A stretch of 64,000 bases of DNA. Source: Sva-07 sp963793335. Lineage in GTDB: Bacteria; Actinomycetota; Acidimicrobiia; Acidimicrobiales; Ilumatobacteraceae. The DNA is taken from assembly GCA_963793335.1 (NCBI GenBank), contig CAWBZS010000013.1, positions 205,622 through 269,621 on the forward strand. The letters run 5' to 3'. The position numbers and the translations under genes were made by a program. The notes beneath the pieces were generated by a model. That model made no database searches. It had not been told where the DNA came from and worked only from the letters and a program-made list of their open reading frames with translations. Positions 61,528-64,000 of this stretch are shown here, piece after piece (position 1 is the stretch's first letter; the number at the start of each line of letters is the position of its first letter).

Positions 61528-63930
61528 ATGATCGACCGGACGCAGCACACTTCCACTGCCGAGAGTCACGGAATCCAGGTCTTCTCGGCGCCGTCGGACG
61601 CGCCGCGTGTTCGATGGCACACCGATCTCGTCTCGGCCGGACTCTCCGCCTCCCTGCTGACACTCCTCATCATCGTCGCCGGCGATGGTTCGACGCTCGA
61701 CACCAACACGCTCACGTTCGTGGGCACGTTCCCGGGCTGGCTGCTGTGGCTCGGCCAGGCCGCCTACATCGTGGGTGTCGTCTACGCGTTCGGCGTGTTG
61801 ATCGGAGTCGGGCTGTTCTCCCGGCACCGGCTGGAACTGCTCCGCGACATGCTGCTCGCAGCGGTACTCGCAGCCGCGGGCAGCGTGCTGATCACACAGC
61901 TCATCGACAACCGCTGGCCTGAGCTCGCCTTCATCGACCTCGATCAGACCCGGTCGACATTCCCGGCGTTCTTCATCACGACGTCGACGGCGATCCAATC
62001 AGCGGCGGCGCCCCACTTCACCGCCCCGATGCGAAAGATCGGCTGGACGTTCATCCTGGCCGCCATCGTCTCGTCGGTGCTCGGCGGTGTCACGACGATC
62101 AGCGACGCACTCGGTGGCGTGCTCGTCGGGCTGATCGCGGCTGCGGTCATCCGGTACGTGTTCGGCACATCGGCCGGGCTGCCGTCGACCAGCCGGATGC
62201 GGGCGGGGCTCGCGGACCTCGGGGTGCAGGTGACGGACCTGCACTACACCGATCGACAACCACTGGCATCGCTCGTGTTGACCGGCACGTCGGCCGATGG
62301 TGCACCCTTGTTCGTCACCGCGTTGGGACGCGATGCGTGGAGTTCGCGGAAGTGGACCCTGCTCTGGAAGCGGGCGTGGTACCAGGATCAGGGGTCGCAG
62401 TTCGGGTCGGATCGCCGCCAGCAGATCGAACACGAGGCCCTGGCGATGCTGCTGGCCGATCAGGGCGGGGCATCGGTGCCGGCACTCGTGACGATCGGGA
62501 TGACCGAACGCGATGATGCCGTCCTCGTCTCCGAACGCCTCGACCACAAGCTGGACGGCATCGCTGATGACGCCGTCGACGATGGCCTGCTCGACGAGAT
62601 CTGGAACGCGCTCGGCAAGCTTCACGAAGCGGGCGTCAGCCACGGATCGCTCGACGCCGACCACATCTGGTTCGACTCGACGGGTCGACCCGCCCTGATG
62701 GGGTTCGCCGACGCCGCGATCAATCCGAGCGCCGATCAACGGCACAGCGACATGGCGGCGTTGCTCGTGCTGACCGCCGCCACGGTCGGCGAGCAACGAG
62801 CGATCGCCGCTGCCCGACGTGCCAACACCGACGAGGAATTGACGGCGATGCTCCCCCTGCTGCAGACCGCATCGCTCAACGGGCAACTGCGACATCGGGT
62901 CAAGAAGGAGAAGCTGAAGATCAAGGAGCTTCGCTCGCAGACCGCCGACGCGATCGGCACCAAGGTCCCCGAGCTCGAACAGCTCACCAGGGTCACCTGG
63001 AAGAGCGCGTTGATGATCAGCTTCGTCGGCCTCGCCGTCTACACGATCATGGCGCAGCTGGCCGACGTCGGCTTCGCCACCATCTTCAACACGCTCGCCG
63101 ACGCACGATGGAGCCTGATCCTGCTCGGCCTCGTCCTCGCCGCAGCGACGAACTACACCGACGCGATCGCGCTCGCCGCCGTCTCCCCCAAGCCCGTCCC
63201 GGTCGGCATCACCACCATCGAGCAGTTCGCCATCGGATTCATCAACATCGCCGTGCCCTCCTCGGCCGGACGCATCGCCACCAACGCGCGGTACTTCCAG
63301 AAGTTCGGCATCAGCCCCGTCACGTCCACCACGACCGGCGCGATCACCGGCCTCACCGGCTTCATCGCCCAGGCGATCCTGGTCGCGATCACGATTCTCG
63401 TCGGCGCCGGGAGCATCGACTTCTCCGCGATGCAGGGCGGAGGCGGCGCGCTTCGGCTCCTGGGCATGGCCGTCACCATCTTCGTCGTCGCGCTCGTCGT
63501 TGTCTTCGTCGTTCCTGCGTGGCGGAGGTGGGCCTGGAGCAAGATCGGCACACCGATCTCCCAGATGGGCGACGCCGTGAAGACGGTGAAGAACCCGAAG
63601 GTCGCGCTGACCGCGCTCGGCAGCTCGATCGGGACCGAAGTGCTCTACGCAGCCGGGTTCACCATGTGCGTGCTCGCCGTCGGCGGATCGATCACCCTCG
63701 GCCAAGCGATCTTCATCAACGTGACGGTCTCACTGTTCGCCGGCCTGATGCCGATCCCCGGCGGCGTCGGCGTCGCCGAAGCCGGCATGACCGCAGGACT
63801 CACCGCAATCGGCGTCGACGCCGACGTCGCGGTGTCCGCCGTGCTGATCTACCGACTCGTCAGCTACTACCTCCCACCACTGTGGGGCTACGCCAGCCTG
63901 CGCTGGCTCACCCGCCACGACTACCTGTGA
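61528..63930 (+). CDS. Pseudokinase plus lysylphosphatidylglycerol-synthase-type flippase-like protein
   Basis: An 800-residue membrane protein in three parts. Residues ~30-215 have ~5 TM helices, like the PAP2-type N-domain of related proteins. Residues ~230-450 form a cytosolic kinase-like lobe (ASLVLTGTSADGAPLFVTAL, SERLDHKLDG, LHEAGVSHGSLDADHIWFDS), in which the usual HxD-loop reads SHGSLDADH and the DFG-like segment GFADA. Residues ~490-800 are a YbhN/LPG-synthase TM domain (TTIEQFAIGFINIAVPSSAG, FAGLMPIPGGVGVAEAGMT). It may move or modify lipids or wall precursors. Similar fusions occur in actinobacteria. Confidence 0.78.
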   Translation: MIDRTQHTSTAESHGIQVFSAPSDAPRVRWHTDLVSAGLSASLLTLLIIVAGDGSTLDTNTLTFVGTFPGWLLWLGQAAYIVGVVYAFGVLIGVGLFSRHRLELLRDMLLAAVLAAAGSVLITQLIDNRWPELAFIDLDQTRSTFPAFFITTSTAIQSAAAPHFTAPMRKIGWTFILAAIVSSVLGGVTTISDALGGVLVGLIAAAVIRYVFGTSAGLPSTSRMRAGLADLGVQVTDLHYTDRQPLASLVLTGTSADGAPLFVTALGRDAWSSRKWTLLWKRAWYQDQGSQFGSDRRQQIEHEALAMLLADQGGASVPALVTIGMTERDDAVLVSERLDHKLDGIADDAVDDGLLDEIWNALGKLHEAGVSHGSLDADHIWFDSTGRPALMGFADAAINPSADQRHSDMAALLVLTAATVGEQRAIAAARRANTDEELTAMLPLLQTASLNGQLRHRVKKEKLKIKELRSQTADAIGTKVPELEQLTRVTWKSALMISFVGLAVYTIMAQLADVGFATIFNTLADARWSLILLGLVLAAATNYTDAIALAAVSPKPVPVGITTIEQFAIGFINIAVPSSAGRIATNARYFQKFGISPVTSTTTGAITGLTGFIAQAILVAITILVGAGSIDFSAMQGGGGALRLLGMAVTIFVVALVVVFVVPAWRRWAWSKIGTPISQMGDAVKTVKNPKVALTALGSSIGTEVLYAAGFTMCVLAVGGSITLGQAIFINVTVSLFAGLMPIPGGVGVAEAGMTAGLTAIGVDADVAVSAVLIYRLVSYYLPPLWGYASLRWLTRHDYL

Positions 63931-63964
63931 GCGGCAGGCGCCGAGCAGAAAGGGCTCAGTTTCA

Positions 63965-64000
63965 ATGAACGAGACGGATGGCCAAGAGCCTTTGATGCGG
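63965..64000 (+). CDS. Possible gene start truncated by the window edge
   Basis: ATG 63965 opens 12 codons (MNETDGQEPLMR) to the end of the window, with AAAGGG ~11 bases upstream. Too short to identify. Confidence 0.3.
   Translation, partial: MNETDGQEPLMR

Noticed and set aside
61999..63705. A 568-codon frame antisense to the flippase-like gene
   Set aside because: Asp/Arg/Gly/Glu-rich with no recognisable fold; it is the shadow of the real gene.

Overview
The window is high-GC, gene-dense bacterial DNA. It reads as an actinobacterium, most likely class Acidimicrobiia (Ilumatobacter-like). The support is a four-cysteine WhiB regulator, two F420-type luciferase-like oxidoreductases, a PimB-like mannosyltransferase, an actinobacterial DEDDh/GIY-YIG nuclease, a GAAC-N4-GTTC SOS box, class A RNase P RNA, many GTG starts and many 4-bp ATGA/GTGA gene overlaps. 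The class-level call is an inference; no 16S gene or ribosomal protein is present. I saw no tRNA, prophage, insertion sequence or CRISPR array.

Layout. 1-1416: 3' part of a purD-purM reading frame. 1.6-9.1 kb: aminotransferase and ppa (divergent), then a minus-strand run of glucokinase, SRPBCC protein, membrane protein, PimB-like glycosyltransferase, queG (frameshifted), a CxxC protein and a NYN-domain protein. 9.2-13.2 kb: SOS-type nuclease, thrB, trpD, whiB. 13.3-19.8 kb: a glycerol-3-phosphate region, with a GlpC-like Fe-S protein divergent from glpD, an alkyl-DHAP-synthase-like flavoprotein, a small membrane protein and a glycerol kinase. 19.9-21.4 kb: two Tat-exported ferritin-like proteins. 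21.4-21.8 kb: rnpB. 23.2-30.1 kb: a branched-chain-amino-acid-type ABC importer condensed into three genes (LivH-LivM fusion, MFS-LivF-LivG fusion, anchored binding protein). 30.2-34.4 kb: phosphatase, membrane protein, zinc-ribbon protein (frameshifted) and PBP1. 34.4-42.9 kb: two LLM oxidoreductases, a Gfo/Idh/MocA protein, glgC, ppc and an HSL-type hydrolase. 43-49 kb: USP-like protein, a candidate selenoprotein, sulfotransferase-like protein, DUF1971 protein, GT-C glycosyltransferase, and a TetR/SDR pair. 49.1-54.7 kb: IYD-like nitroreductase, ABM monooxygenase and two lipoproteins. 55.3-64 kb: membrane proteins, SLC13 permease, TMEM175-like channel (frameshifted), MalT-type LuxR regulator (frameshifted), pseudokinase/flippase-like protein and the first codons of another gene.

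The most notable item is the thioredoxin/TlpA-like gene at 43646-44719. One in-frame TGA sits exactly where the first redox cysteine of the W-A-S-W-C-G-C type active site should be, and a hairpin with bacterial SECIS geometry follows it. The best reading is a selenocysteine protein with a Sec-Gly-Cys centre.

Two genome-style signals recur. Long intergenic hairpins, three of the loci with a tandemly duplicated arm or unit, sit at gene 3' ends. TANNNT boxes lie 6-8 bases upstream of many start codons, the pattern expected for leaderless mRNAs. Five genes carry apparent single-base indels, mostly in short G/C runs, so sequencing error has to be weighed before calling them pseudogenes.
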